From positions 628,496,786-628,560,785 of the forward strand of contig CM060915.1 of NCBI GenBank assembly GCA_030737875.1: a stretch of 64,000 bases of DNA, given 5' to 3'. A model generated the notes under the pieces. The model ran no database searches. It was not told the origin of the DNA and saw only the letters and a program-made list of their open reading frames with translations. Shown here one piece after another: positions 46,100 to 59,965 of this stretch (position 1 is the first letter of the stretch; every line of letters begins with the position of its first letter). A program made the position numbers and the translations under genes. Origin of the DNA: Allium sativum. Taxonomy: Eukaryota > Streptophyta > Magnoliopsida > Asparagales > Amaryllidaceae.

Positions 46100-46789
46100 T
46101 ACTTGACTTAGATCTGTAATGTTTTCTTTTGTTTTATGGACCATGTAAAAAGGCACGACTTGCCTAGAAAAGTTTGGTCGACATAAACATAAGATTATAA
46201 AGTGGATGTAGGCCACGACTTAGGCGAACAACTATAAAAGTATCGTGTGCGATTTACTTTTTCTGCATAAATCTCTTTATAAATCCTGTGATTAATGTGA
46301 TCTAAATACGAGACACTAAATTTGAGATTGTGAACCTAAACGGTGAGATTCTACCTTAAGAAATCATGTGTGGAGAGAAATCTAAGCCAACGATATGACC
46401 GTTTGCATAACATGATGAAAAGTACGGGAAGACGATGTCCCAAACTCTAATTCTCATGATCCGGGAGAGTATAAAGGATGGGAAGACGACGTCCCTAAGG
46501 CGTGAAGGTGAACCACGATAAAAGACAGCCTTAAATACACTCTAACCTGACCGTACGACAGGAGAGTATAAAGGTGCTAAGAATAAGCACCAATGAGAAA
46601 GATCCTAACACGTTGAAGAGCTAGGTTAGTCTAATGCCTAACCTAATCAATCTCGAATAAGCCCTGGCCAGACACTTTATTCAAGATTGATTGGGGGTGC
46701 GCACACACCACATCCCCTATTATCGATTGTTCAATTAAGCAGTGATTTCTGCACACTATATTTTGTTGTTTTAGCATTCGTAGGGAAGC
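46100..46789. other. T spacer between pol and antisense frame
   Basis: About 0.7 kb of non-coding sequence. There is a partial internal repeat with GGAAGACGA(C/T)GTCCC (46427-46442 and 46480-46495) and GAGAGTATAAAGG (three places). No protein similarity seen. Confidence 0.55.
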
Positions 46790-49700
46790 TCAATCATGAC
46801 ATGGATTGCTACTTATGTTTTTAACACTTTGAACATTACTAAACTTAACTGAAATAAATGGCAGACTAGCAAGTATTTGACATAGTGGGAAACAAACTAT
46901 TTCATTTATGTGAGTGCAGGTTTGTACAAGAAGATTAAACAAGGACATGTGAGGGACACGCTCGCTACAATAATATCGGACCAATAGAAAATTAAAACAA
47001 AAGGCAAAACCATCTTTCATTTGGGCTTTGGGGGCAGACTTAGCTTTCTTGGCAGCCTTGAGCTTATCCCTTTCCTCTTTCTCTGCTTCGAAAAAGATAC
47101 GCTTCGGCTTCTTCTTCCATAAAACCGGAGTGTTGGGATCAGTAGAAGATTTTTTAGCAAGCTCTTCAGTGATCGACCGAGTTGAAATCTTGACAACTAG
47201 CTTTGACCCAGGAGGTATTGTTGCAAGGGGTTTAAGGTTTTAGAGGTCTTCCATCTCAACTTTGGCATTTAAAAGCATATCTTGCTTTCCTTCATATCAG
47301 CCAAAGTCATGTCATCGGCATCCCCCGAGCCTCCAGTCATAACAATGTCATCATCTTCCTCATTTCCATCATTGCTGCAATCATCTTTCAAGGCGTCTAT
47401 CATATCCCCATCTTTGAGAGTCTCAGTGCTAGACGGCAGGAAAGCTTTGTCAGTGACCTCACTCTTTTTTCCCTTGATCTTCTCTTCAGAGTCAAGGCCA
47501 GTGGCTTCATCCTTTTTCTCGTGCGCATTATCAGCAGACTTTCCTTCAGTTACTCCTTCTGGATGCTCATCAGTCTTCTCAGCTGCCTTCACACCAACAG
47601 GGCGAGAAGTAACAGTTATTAGCTCAGGAGATAAAGTATGTTCCTCAGTTGTTTGTCCAACGATATGATGGAAGGTTGAGATAGCCCTAACAGACTGAGG
47701 TGAAAAGATAGAGGTACCTTTAGATGATTTCTCAACATGAGTGGAAGGTGTCTCTGAAGTCTTTTCAGCAATAGGAGACAAGAAAGATGCGTTGGGAATT
47801 CCTGGATTCTCTGGGTCATGTCCCTCCGTCTGGTAGCTCCGGGGGCAGTGGAAGAGGAACCGACTTCAATGGTTTCTTTTCCTTTGGCCTGACGCCTCTC
47901 CTCCTCCATAGCAGTAGCAATAAGCTTACGTCCTTCAACTAAGTGTGTCGTCTCCTCACCCCTCAAATACTTCTCCATGAGTTTATCCTCATTAATGTGT
48001 GGAGTCCACTTTAAGCTCTTGTTTTTTCCATTCGACCACCTGATCCCATACATATACCAGAGTGGTAGGGTATTCTTTGATCCTTGCAATATCCCTATGT
48101 CGGATCACTTGAGCAAAGAATCCCATCATAGTCTCTGCACCTTCATCCAATTCTTTTTGGGCTTCAGTAAGTTGTGCACTGATCTTCTCAACATACTTTA
48201 AAGCTATATTCGCATTCTCCTCGACAAGAGTTGCCCTTGTCTCAGCCTCCATCAGTTTGGCCTCTAGCCCTGCATTTTTCCTCGCCAACTCCGCTTTCTC
48301 CTATTCAAGACGAGTACAAGCCAACTTGGCCATGGTGCTTTCAGACTTAGCATCCTCGGCTTGCTTCTTTAAGTCTATGCGCTCCTAGCTTGAGAATCAA
48401 GCTCGGTGTGATAACGCTTTTGTAATTCTTCAAATTGCTCCTTATAAGTGTCGGTATCACGTTGTACAAGAGCAAGTTGGGCTTGAGCATCCTCGTGGTC
48501 TTTCTCGTAGTTTTCAATAGTCTTTGCATCATATTCAACAACGTTCTTCATGGTTTTTACATCGGCTATCAAGTCACTAATGATTTTGGAAAGGTTCTTC
48601 GAATATCACTTCATCTCCTTAGAATGAGTATCCACTAAATCTATTTTAGCTCTGACTTCGGTGGCCCAGTCGAGATCAACTGGTTTAAGAGCTGCAACAA
48701 AGTGCATGTTCCCAAAATGGTGCTTGGGGAATTGTTTCCTTAGAAGCTCCAACCTAGCCTTGTTTTCATCATCGAGTATGACAGACCTTGTAGTGGTTAT
48801 GTCAATGTTGCTACGCTTCGATGGCACAATAGACCAGCTCTTCTCTGCTTCTTTCCCTGGTTCCTTTTGTTTCTCTTTCGGATTGGACCCTTTCTTCAAA
48901 GGCATGTCTTGATGAGTTTTATCTTTCGATGAAGTAGGAGGCTTGGGGGAATGTTTATCCCCTTCGCGATATGTTGTTTGGCTCTTATTTTTTTTCGAGT
49001 CTACACGATGCGGAGATCGAGAGAAGACCGACAAGGCTGAGGGGGCCGATTCCTCCTATCATCTCTGCCCCGACTTTCATGTTGATCATGCCAAGCACTA
49101 GAATCATCGGGGGCATGCTCGAGCGAACATCTCTCATATAGTAGCGGTGACATGCCATTGGTCCTGCAAAGCGATACAAGTAAACGTTAGAATCAAGGTT
49201 AATATAAAAAACAAGTGCTATGACGTGCAGTGCTAGAGTGTTGTGTATATCCTAAGTGACACCCCCCCTCAACAGACCAAAGCCTGGAGTTAGGCCAGTA
49301 TTCACAGTTTCCCCAGCCTTCACGGGGGTAACTTCTTCTTTAGAGGTGAGAGAAAAAGGATCTTTTCCAAAATTTCCGGAAGTATAAATAGTGTCCGGTA
49401 GGGGAAGGTCCCCCAACCCCAGTATATAGAATCATCCATGATGGAATCATCACCACGAGACGTGATTGATGGTAGTTCCTTTGGGTAAATTGGTTGTTCA
49501 GGAGTAGCTGCACCCTCAGGAGTGATGTATTTATCTCTATCTTTGGAAGCTATGTTGGCTAATATATCGTCTTGGGTCGAAGTGGGAGAAGGACTCTTTT
49601 GAGGCATTGTTGGATCTTTCGAACTCTCTCCCTTCTCAGGTAAAATTTCAATTGGCCCCTCGACTGGGGGTATATATACATAGGGATCTTCTCTGTGGCC

Positions 49701-50634
49701 TATGCTATGAGTGATAACAACTAAGCGATGGCGGTGATGATACTCATCTAGTAGGCAGTCTCTGATGGTCAAGAATTTTTTATCACCATTGAGCAGTTGG
49801 TTCAAACAATCAAAGTACATTATGCACTTCCTATTTCAGGTTAGGGACTGCAAGTGAAAGTGAACGACAGTCAATACATTTACAGTATTGATTGAAATTA
49901 GAAACCGAAGGCTGAAATCTTTAATTGATTTAAGCCATCTCCTGGGACATCCTAGTTGTTGTTTGATATAGAACCATTTGGGTCTTGGATCACCAACTTT
50001 GCTACTAAACGGTATGCTAATGATTTCCCTCTTTGGCACTAATTCAAAATATACAAAGGACGGGGTGTCCTGGGTCCGGTGCTTGAAATTGTAGAAGAAA
50101 TGAACATCTTTGAAGGTGAGCTCTGTACCCAGAATTTCCCTATAAGCAATATATATAAGGTGTACAGATAAGCGCAGGAGTTGGGTTGGAGCTGCATTGG
50201 AGTGATGTGCATTCGTCTCAGAAAGTAAACGACGAATGGTGGGAATGGAGGTTTCGCCCTAACAATGCACATTAACCTACCAATAGCCATATACCCTTCG
50301 GGCGGAGCTCGGTCTGTTTTAGCGGGCAACTCAGTGTCTCTTTAGAGAATTTCATGTTTAAGTGTATTCGCGAGAGTTTGGCATTGTCAATTGTTGATTC
50401 AACGGAGTCACCAGGCGACTCCAAGACAATAACATTCTCAAACTCGTCGGGAGCGCGACTGTCTCCTACCCATCCTTCCTCTTCTTCATCCAAAGAGATA
50501 TCATCTCCGGGCGATGCAACACTTTCATGTATTTCCGCTTCATAGTCCGATCCCGCACTATCCCAATTCGGATTTGAAGTATATGGTAAATCTTCAATAA
50601 TGGGATTTTCAGACGATCCCATTGTGTCTTTCAT
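46790..50634 (-). pseudogene. Antisense reading frame of T (Tat aORF type), decayed
   Basis: A reverse-strand gene-like region from ATG 50634. It starts with an acidic stretch (EEEEGWVGD), then YMAIGRLMCIVRAKPPFPPF and FLRRMHITPMQLQPNS, resembling the plant putative gypsy-type transposon domain (PF04195 type). The middle is basic and Ser/Pro/Lys rich. Coiled-coil-like stretches follow (48375-48572 and 47992-48288, e.g. LTEAQKELDEGAETM). The tail is acidic then lysine-rich (47028-47268, EAEKEERDKLKAAKKAKS). Several stops and shifts divide it. Antisense frames between pol and 3' LTR are known in Tat elements such as Grande; the function is unknown. Similarity fades below about 46990. Confidence 0.7.
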
Positions 50635-52249
50635 CTCCCCTAGCCTAGCTGAATGTCTTTGTTGTACTATCCTTGAGATAACAGAAATTAGAGTGCAGTT
50701 GCCTGTGTCCCCTTGTGTGTATGTGTGCTAAACTGGGAATACAATGTTGAAATCAGAGAATACAAAATTAGTAGGAAGTAAAGCAGTATGTAAAGTAGTC
50801 GTATCTTCGTTAAGTCCGGAAGGATCTATCCTAACTGTCCACAAGTTTGCGATCATGCTCTGTTTTTGACAAGTTATTTACAGGTTATGCGTATGTTCCA
50901 CAAGAAAGATATTCGAGTCGGTTGGGGGGTCCAAGTTTTAAACAATGACTCGATTTAGAAGGTCATACGTAGGCTTATCGGTTAAGAGGAAAAGAAAAAC
51001 ACATTCGATTCGGGTCGGGTCTTATGAAGCAACAACGATTCGGACCGGACTAGTAGTCTGGACAAGATAACGAGATTGATTCGGAGGTATGCGGTTCGGA
51101 GACTTGGGCATTAAAGCCTAGGTTCGGTTCGGAGGTAAATGGAAAATGACCATCTTGAGCAGAACTTTCAAAGGACAATCCCGTCTGGGTCGGTTGACAT
51201 TTAACCAGATCGCTTAACGTCTCAAAACCCAATTTTATCCACTTAAATAACTTTAAGATCCCAACCAATATCGTCTCCTCCGATCTGAACCGAAGTTGCA
51301 TGCTTTGTTCTGATCACTTTGAGATCATCCGCTCCGCCTCAGACCGATTCCACTCTCCCAAATTTGTCTTTTTCTTCCTCTGTCCCTCTCATCCAAGAAC
51401 AACGAACCCATTGCTCTCATACACTCATTTTTGGTAAGGTGTTTATGACTCAATGACCTCGACATCAACTTAGGCCGCCTCCACCACCGCTTCGAGATGG
51501 TGACAAGACCATCAACGACGATGAAGGTGAGAAGAAAGGCATCAGCGTCGACGTGGGTACTAAATCAAGCAAAATTGCCTGAGTTACTTTAAATTCAAGC
51601 TTAGATCGATGAAAAACTAAACAAAACAAGGATCGAAACCCCTCCTATAAGTTTATTTCGAGAATTGAGAAGTTTTCTTCATGATTTAGAAATTAGGGTT
51701 CTTAGTGAGGGAGAAGGGCGACAGCAAAAAGCGAAGAAAGAGAGAGAGTGTGTGAGAATTATATGTGAAGAGGAAGTCTCTTCAAATTCTGATTGATTAG
51801 ATGGCCCAGACTGATCCGATCAGCCAATGATCCAAAACAATTCAAGGTCTTTCAGCCCAATAGTGCAATGGTGATTCAAATACAAGGCGGATCAAATTAG
51901 CCAAACCTGAACCAAAGTAGAGTTCCAAATTTAATGAAGTGACTCAATACATGGAGGAGAAATAAAAGAATATTAAAAGGTGCTAAAATTGGCACATGCA
52001 TACATACATCATAAAGAGTACCTGAAAAATTGTTTGGACTTTGAAAGAAATATTGAAGCTTTTTGAAGCAAAAGAAATAGAGGGTTCATGATCTCATGAT
52101 GTATTTATAAGCATTGCAGATATGTTCAAAGACGCAACCTTATGAAGCATTGCGACTCAACCAAAAGACATGACTATTAGTTGGCACTCATTTTGAAGTA
52201 AACAAGTTGATTATTTCGAAGCATGCCTTATTTTCAGTAAGCACGTACT
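50635..52249. other. T non-coding region upstream of 3' LTR
   Basis: Between the antisense gene start and the purine tract. It has scattered CGGTTCGGA and TTCGGGTCGG strings (about 50930-51120) but no coding domain. The segment just right of 50634 would hold any promoter for the antisense frame; I see no clear TATA box. Confidence 0.5.
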
Positions 52250-52263
52250 TCGAGGGGGCAAAA
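52250..52263 (+). other. Candidate polypurine tract of T
   Basis: CGAGGGGGCAAAA is followed by TGCAGCCTGC, which could be the LTR start. G-rich tracts of this form precede the 3' LTR in many Tat elements. Confidence 0.45.
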
Positions 52264-52334
52264 TGCAGCCTGCTTTGTGATTAGGCTAAGCAAAGTCAAA
52301 GAATTATTCAAGGAGTGTATTCTAGTATGTACGG
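52264..52334 (+). mobile_element. Candidate start of T 3' LTR, cut by E
   Basis: Seventy-one bases from TGCAGCC to TACGG, where E is inserted. It cannot be confirmed without the other T LTR. Confidence 0.4.
52330..52334. repeat. Presumed target duplication of E, left copy (TACGG)
   Basis: The five bases before the E LTR. The partner would be past the right edge of the window. Confidence 0.5.
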
Positions 52335-53003
52335 TGTAACGAACTGGGATTTTCGACTCCGAAAATCAACATCAAACTACCGTGTTGACCATTCAGACAT
52401 CGAATATTCCAGATCATTAATAGAAAGAAGTTAGAGGGTGAGATAAGAAAGAAAGAAATATTGGAATAGAAGAAGAAGAAGAAACACTACACAACACAGA
52501 GTCTCACATCGCGGCGGAACAAAATATAATACGGAAATAAATCTTTATTGAGAGCTTTGAAAATACTTACAGTATCAGAGCACATCATACCATGGGACAG
52601 TTATAATAGCCTGTTCCCATATACAACACACAGCGAAATAGTAGTAATGTCATACGTCTGGACTTTTCCAGCTCGTCTCTTCATAGCCGTCGATAACCTG
52701 AACCTGTACAACCCGGCCTAACCCGAGCATTTACAAAACACCGGGTCAGTCTGGTGAACCAGAGTGAGAAAAACTCGCACAGTATTTGGTAAATCATCCA
52801 ATCATGATTTTAAAGTTCAAAATCTTTTCAGAAGAAAGGATAATCGTAAGACCAAATCCACACATAAACACGGACGGTTTTTACCTTACGATAACCCAAA
52901 ACATTTTTGAAACCAATATCTTGTCTGATATTATAATAATGTCTAAATACAAGTAAATAATAATCTAGTGGAACGCTTGCATCTCACGCTCCACATATAT
53001 AGT

Positions 53004-53044
53004 ATACAATCAAAACCGCAGGCGCTTATTGGAAATTGGATTCC
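53004..53044 (-). promoter_or_regulatory. Conserved LTR block, E left LTR copy
   Basis: Plus strand TACAATCAAAACCGCAGGCG, then TTATTGGAAATTGGATTCC. The right LTR copy is at 60635-60675. Confidence 0.55.
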
Positions 53045-54324
53045 GACCTTGACAAGGTATGGGACCACCTGCCGATAGTGTATCTCTAGAGGCGAATACA
53101 CTGGGTTCAACAAGAACTTCTTGCAACCCGGCCCTCACATGACCGACCACTCATTTCGCTTGAGTGTATCGAATGTATATCACCGACGGTTGGGATCAGC
53201 AACCGTCTCCCAAAAAGGGACAACATCGAAACATAGATTAAAGAAGCAAATAAGATTTTCTCTAGATAGGTGATCATACACCCTAATGGGAGCGACCCAC
53301 ATAGCCATGCTGCCTGCCCGATTTTTGTCATTTCCCGACTGATGAGGCTCGAGGTCTAGATTACTCTTGATCATCTGGTCGTCATTCACTTTGAATGCCA
53401 CATCGTCAGATCCGTCAGATATCACTAATTGACGTCCCCAAAAATACTCTAGCTGGAAGCTAAGAGAACGGCGATTCCCCGCCAACAACTATCGCATGTT
53501 TGAAGAAATCAACGTACGTGACTCTTTGGAAATACTCTGTCAGACATCCGTCCATATACGTCATCCAGGAATAGGATGAACCGAAGGCACTCTCCTACCA
53601 CATCCATATAGGAATCACCCCGTGGATCAGTAGCGAGAAGTCCTTGCAACCCGTTGATTCCAACCACGACAGAATCACAGCTTATCTCTGCTTGCCAGGC
53701 AGAGAATATTAGTGGTTCTTCCGTTTATGAAAATCCACGGTCTTCAATGCTCCATCTCGATCATCTCCTGATATCTTCATGTATTTGTTGGACGGAATGG
53801 TTTTCGAATATAAATTCGATCCCGGTCTTTCCATACCAACAATCGTATTGGTCAGATTTGATAGTCGGTGTTTTAACTATCAAAATATACAGTGTTTCAA
53901 TCATGACACTCCAAAGAGTTCACTGGTTCAGTATTCAGCATCACTTGGCTTTTAAATCAAACTGATTTACTTTTGTTAAATAAAACTTCTAACTCTTTAA
54001 TATTTAAAAATACGATATTTGAATAACTCTAATTCGATTTAACTAACATTCGTCTTAACTCCATTCGCTTGACTCTAGATCGCAGCGATCACAATGGTTA
54101 CGCCTGATTCCCTCAGGAAACATCCAACCGCCGTAGGCTATCTGCTGCCCTGCGAATTACGCTAGCAGTCGTACTAAATGGCACTCATCTTGAAAAAAAC
54201 TATGTTTGACTAACTCTAGCTCGATTAACTATATTCAATTTCCCACTTAATTCTTCCTTCAAATCATCCTTTAAATTCAGAAATCCATTAGTTTTAACAA
54301 AGAAATTTATAGCACACATGTTAT

Positions 54325-54500
54325 AACAATAGCGTTATAATTACTATTTAGATTTACAAAACAACAGCGCTATACTCGCTGTTTAGGTTCACAACCCATT
54401 TACTATAGCAAAAGCGCTACAATCGCTATATTAGATTTACAAAACATATATTATAACAACAGCGCTAAAATCGCTATTTAAATTTTCAAAACATATCCAC
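54325..54500. repeat. ~45-bp repeat with AGCGCTA core in E left LTR
   Basis: Four diverged copies of AACA(A/G)CAGCGCTA, then TCGCT(A/G)TTTAGATTTACA. Each pairs an AGCG with a CGCT a few bases later. The right LTR copy is at about 61956-62131. Confidence 0.75.
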
Positions 54501-57277
54501 TAACGTCTCTTACGATTACCAACTAATACTATCTTCAGATAATCCCGATGTTTTTCAAGTTGGGGTATTTTAATTACCTCTCAGGCCTTGATCAACAACG
54601 TTCTTATCCTCCGATAAACATAAGTTGTAATCAATATTTCATTCTAGTCTCAAACAAACTCCATTTAACTATTGGATTTGGTTATACAACTCTATAACCC
54701 AGTTCTTTAACCAGATTCGCTTATTTCTAATCTCCTTTGATTTCATTTCACTTCAATTACTTTTGAAAAGTAATTGTCTAAATTATTATTAATTAAAATA
54801 ATACTTTATTTCAATCATTAACTACATGAGTAGTTAATTTCTTTAATAACAAAATCAAATGGTAAATCCCTTTTTAAAACCTTATTTAAAATTTAAACAA
54901 TATTTATTAAACTATTCAAATCAAAACACATCAATTTTGATAATCAAATTCCAATTCAAACGGTCGATTTAATTAACTCAAAACTCGATTATCTCGTTAA
55001 TCGATTCCAATTAATCCTCACTTTAAATTAATTAAAAATATAATTAATTTAAATAATCCCATTAATTGTTTTCTTTACAAAACAATTATCAAAGTTTAAT
55101 CCTTCGATTCATTACTTGTTCTCATACTCGTAAATCAGATTAACGTCAGCATTTACTTTATAAAATAATTTAATAACAATCAAAGTCTTAAATAAATAAA
55201 ATATTTAATTAATTCCCTATTATAATTTTTATTCAAAATAATATATTCTAAATCCAACTCCAGTTATATAATAAATTTTATAACCTCATCTTTATCGATT
55301 CCCCTGACGGTGAATCAATATTTATAACACGATTGATTTTATAGGTCATACACTGCTAAATACTCAACCAATACCGCTCATTGGTTTAAACACAACACAG
55401 GTTGAATTCCCAGTCCAAATCAATAATCAAATCAATCAACCAACAGGATAGTTCATACGTGAAAATATGAAATAAATAATATATTTGAGGAATCCGGTTG
55501 GATCCCTCCAACCTGTTCTTCCCTGTATACAAAATGGTTATCTCAAATCATACTGTTCAGTTTTGTTTAACTGATAAACTAAATAACGACCATTTAACAT
55601 CAATCATAAGCAATTCAAACAATGCAACCATTTAAACACGTTTATAAATAAACGTGACCAACCAAGGTGAGTTACCTTTATTGGAACCAATCGTTAAAAA
55701 TAACGATTTGGTATTTCACTGAAATTAAACACAGTTTAATTTCATCGGTTAAATCAATAGTTAAATAGATAACTAGCAAAGCAGTCAACCATTGGCAAGC
55801 AGAGCACACAAAATAAAAATACCCAATTTATATAAAATATAAAAAGGGTAACTGAGTGAGTTTAACTCACCTTGATTTGCTTCCGTTGAAATGGTTCGGT
55901 CACAGCTAAATTGAACAATCGTTCAATGTAACTGTAAATTCTGGTTGTTTCCATCTCTTGTTCAAATGAACTCCAAAATGCAATGCTCGTTACGACGATT
56001 CTATCGTCTCCGGGTTTGTCCAGTTCTGTCAACATATGAGTGCGCCATATAAATTATAAGTTACGCTTTTAAATTTTAAGTTGATTCATAACTGAATTAA
56101 TTATAACTATTTATATAATTACTTAGATTAGGGGGAATTAAACCGGTCAACATCTTTGTTTCACTCAGAGTCATGCTGTAATACTCAGTCTCTCAAAATA
56201 ACACATCTTGTGTGGACTGCACAAATAATAGTATTATGGTTAGATGATTAAGTAAAAATAAATCCCTTATATGTATCAATTAACGTTAATCCTTTTACTA
56301 CTTCCATTATCACATAATCTGGTCGTCCACTCTCTTTCTATCCGGCTCCCTTATTTGGTCTTTCTACTGATGCTTATTCATGATTATGCCTGCAACAAAT
56401 TAAAATTTAAGTTAATACACGCTAATTTATGATTATCTCTTAATCCCTTTCGTTGTGTCCAAACTGATCTAACCAATTTTTGGTAATCGGTTGATCTTCT
56501 ATTCGTTGGTTCCTAGGTTAAAAAGATAGTCAATTTTAGTAACATTAATTACTTTGAATCAGTGGTATACCAATTATTACCCTTATCCATTTGTTCGAAC
56601 CACAATCCCAAGCCTGCTTTGATTATCTCGTCTTCGCTTATACTATTGCGATGTAACCCAACTTCTGTTCCAACCTTCTCCTGCTTTTGCCTCATCTACA
56701 TTCAAGGCCTTCTCCTCCACATGTCTCGTTTTAACTTCCAGTAACCTCCATACACGGTTTTCATTCTGGACTTCAACTTCCCTTTCGTTTAAGCGTTGCC
56801 TACATATAGATTTAAATATTAACAATTCGATTAATACTTAAATCTTGTTTAAAACTAGGTTAACATTAATATTTATACTTAAAAGTATACGGTCGTTCCC
56901 CTGCTTCATCCTTATTCCCGAAATTCTGAAGGCTGAAGCCCATCACCGTGCTGTCCAAGAGAAGCGCCATTCTCCCCTTCAAAGCTTCTCGTTCCAGATG
57001 CGCTGAAGTAACATGCCCCCTCTCATTCACGTCTGTAGATCCCAACCTGCCAGCCAACGCTAGCCTCCATCTTCTATCCCTTTGGCACCATGATGCTTGC
57101 GTTTCATCCCACTTCTCCTATTCACGTTTAACGAAGACAAGCCCGCCCCCTTACATATACTGTCTTTTGTTATATTTGTATTTAGGTTTATAGAAGAAGA
57201 GCTTTTTGTTTTTCTTTGATGAAGAGAACTGTTGGTTTAATCATGCTTATGAGAAGAAAATAGGACGGAGTGATGTG

Positions 57278-57287
57278 CTATATATAG
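57278..57287 (-). promoter_or_regulatory. TATA box of E left LTR
   Basis: Reverse strand CTATATATAG followed by CACATCACTCC, about 1.2 kb into the LTR. The same GCACATC follows the TATA box of A's 3' LTR. Confidence 0.55.
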
Positions 57288-58485
57288 TAAGAGAAAGTGT
57301 GGGCAGCAAGGAAAATATAGGGAATAGATATGCTGCAGAATAGAGTAGTGGGAGTCTCGATGATTTCCTTGGTCGGCACGGGTTGATTAATTGGCAACCA
57401 AGAATTGTACTGGATTGGCGCAAAGCAGAGAAATTGGGATGATTTAACCAGGGGAGGCGCTACGTGGAGTGGACCACGAAAAACACAAAAAGCAAAGTAA
57501 CCCGCAGAAACCACCACAAACGACTTTCGTTTACCGATAAAAAGCTAATCTTGATGTAAAAAGATATTCCGGATCAAATGGGACAAGTTTCGTCAAAATC
57601 CGAGGTCGTATGAAAAAATTTCCTTTATGAAACCAGAAATGAACACGCGTTTAATTTTTCCACGGTCACCAGATAAATCAATTACACTTGAAATCTTCAG
57701 ATCCTATAATAATTTGTTGATACGAACCCAACGGCACTAGTTTCGTCGCATTCTGAGACTGTTGCCCCGGTAGGCTGTTTTTACCCCAAACCGCCCTACC
57801 CTTTTTAACGCCAAATTTCTCGATCTCTAAAAATAACAAACTATATACCTATCCTGACTCTAATCGACGATACGAACTCAACGGAACTGGTTTCGTGGCC
57901 TAATTCGATCGTCTGTTCAAGTTACACTCAAATATCTCTTTTTTTTATTTAAAGGCACGCTATAGAAAATGAACGGGCGTTTATGGCTACCGTGGTCACA
58001 TACGACATCTGTTTGCCACGTCATTTAACACCGTACAATAATTTAACGATACGGTTCCAATGAAACTGATTTCGTCGAAATCTGAGTCCATTTGCAAAAC
58101 GGCCATTTTAAAGGTCGCTATTTCAAATAACGATTTCCACAGCGTTTTTTTTCAAATTTTGATTTAGCCATAACTCGCACTCTATAACATGGAATCTGGA
58201 GTTTTCTCTTTCATATGAAAACTATCGTCAATACGGTTCCAACGTGTCTTGTTTCACAGAAATCCGACTTATATCGGACTCTGTATGTCCAGTTGAAGTT
58301 CAAACTCGAATTTTCAAACTACAGCGCTATTTTCAAGCTCTATTTATATTATATATAAATTATAACGTTCAACTTCGTTTTTAATAAACGAATTCAATAT
58401 TAAATTTCATTAATATTTCCAATATAATATTTAAAACTAATTTAAATATTCAGATTCAAATGGTCGAAAAACACGGGTCGTTACA

Positions 58486-58502
58486 TTCTTCTCCCCTTAA
58501 AA
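58486..58502 (-). other. E polypurine tract
   Basis: Reverse strand TTTTAAGGGGAGAAGAA next to the LTR start TGTAACGACCCG. Confidence 0.85.
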
Positions 58503-59952
58503 TAATTTCGTCCTCGAAATTGCTAAGGTAAGAAAGAACGTTATAAACTCATTAATTTCAAATCTAATTTTATATTAAATTAGAAACCAATTCAATACTG
58601 TAAATAAATATTTTCAAAAATATCGAAAATTTTCTAACACTTTAAATTTTCGAAAAATTTCGCCAGCACCTCCTCTGTACGGCTCAATCGGTTCAACCAC
58701 AACTCGCCTCTCTGGGCCTTCTCCAATCCAAAAGAAAATAAACCAGCCAAGCGGCTTGCCAAACAGGCTCATAAATCTCCAAATCCATATAAAAATAAAC
58801 GTGTACCTTTTGTCGGGCATATCATTATATTCTTTCCATCTGCTGCCCTGTCAGCATATACCAATGCATTCCCAGCAAAATTCCAACTTTATCCTCATAA
58901 CCAAATCCTTCACGCATCCAAGCCAAATACCATTCTTAACTCAATTTCCATCCACTACCAATTCCAACTCTTAACTTACCAGTCCAACACCATTTCCGAT
59001 TCCTGTCTCGCAATTCAAAATCTGATTCTACTTGATAGATTATATCCCGATTCAATTTTCAGTTAATTGGTTTCAATTCAATTCATATTTGCTTTCACAA
59101 ATTTCTTTTAAATTTTTGTTTTTGTTCAAACAATTCCCCTGGGAGTTTTTTAAACAGTAGCTCTTTCAAAAGTCAAATATTCCTTTTTGGGATTCAAAAC
59201 AACTTGTTTTTCTCAAAGCAATTCAAAACAAGATTTTTGGTAGTAATCCGTCATTTAAAACTCGGAAATGAACATTGATGATGTGGCCAGCATCATCAGA
59301 GTTATTTCCCAGCTATCAAAGTGAGTTCAGTACTATATAACCATTCAAAATCATATTTAAACACCTCCATTTTGAAATCTATTTCAAAATATCATTCACG
59401 ATGCTTGTAAACCAATTTAAAATCTCCCAGGATCTTAAAATTCTCATATATCCAATCCAAGTTCATTTGCAAACCCCTTTTCCACTTTTAGGAATTTAAT
59501 TCCAATTCTGATTTTTATTTCAGACTTAATTTATCTGATTTCATATATTATATCCATATGAATTCTGATTGGTTATTTTCATACCCATTTTACTTTTCTT
59601 ATAATCTCATTCGATTATAATAACAAACAACACATCCAATATATTATAATATATATAATTTCTTTATATCAAAATATAATTTGGGTAAATTATTTCATTT
59701 ACCCTCTTTCAAAACATACTGCGTCGGTTTACCGTACTTGAGTGTTTAGAAACCCCTATCGATACAGTGGATCAAACTGATCGACCAGAACTCATAAACA
59801 ACTCAACTAATAAATCTCCACAATATAAAACAATTTTTATAAAATCTACAAATACGTTCACTCGTATATATACACTCAACTCAATCTAGGGTATTGCTAA
59901 CCCCATCTCTATTGAGTCACGCCACAGAGCCAAGGTTATCACTTAACCTTCA

Positions 59953-59964
59953 GCTTTGATACCA
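59953..59964 (-). other. E primer-binding site (tRNA-iMet, one change)
   Basis: Reverse strand TGGTATCAAAGC, one base from the LTR. It differs from the usual TGGTATCAGAGC at one position. Confidence 0.85.
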
Positions 59965-59965
59965 C

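Larger units (their letters stand above)
52335..58485 (-). mobile_element. E 3' LTR (left copy), complete
   Basis: A 6151-bp LTR, very long even for this superfamily. It starts TGTAACGAACTGGGATTTTC. It holds the conserved block (53004-53044), four AGCGCTA repeats (54325-54500), a long AT-rich non-coding middle (54500-56900), a TATA box (57278-57287, reverse strand) and a U3 end with blocks like those of B, for example CGAATTTTCAAACTACAGCG near 58310. Open frames at 53107-53488 and 53654-53965 recur in the other LTR only by duplication. Confidence 0.9.
58486..59965 (-). mobile_element. E internal region, non-coding
   Basis: A 1480-bp interior. The left edge is a reversed polypurine tract and the right edge a primer-binding site. 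Frames at 58614-58820 and 58756-58974 are short and without motifs. It is AT-rich, with no gag, protease or pol trace recognised. Confidence 0.85.

Noticed and set aside
53107..53965. Open frames of 74-103 codons duplicated at 60738-61596
   Set aside because: They lie in the two E LTRs, which are nearly identical throughout. Frames on both strands are equally kept, so there is no sign of coding.
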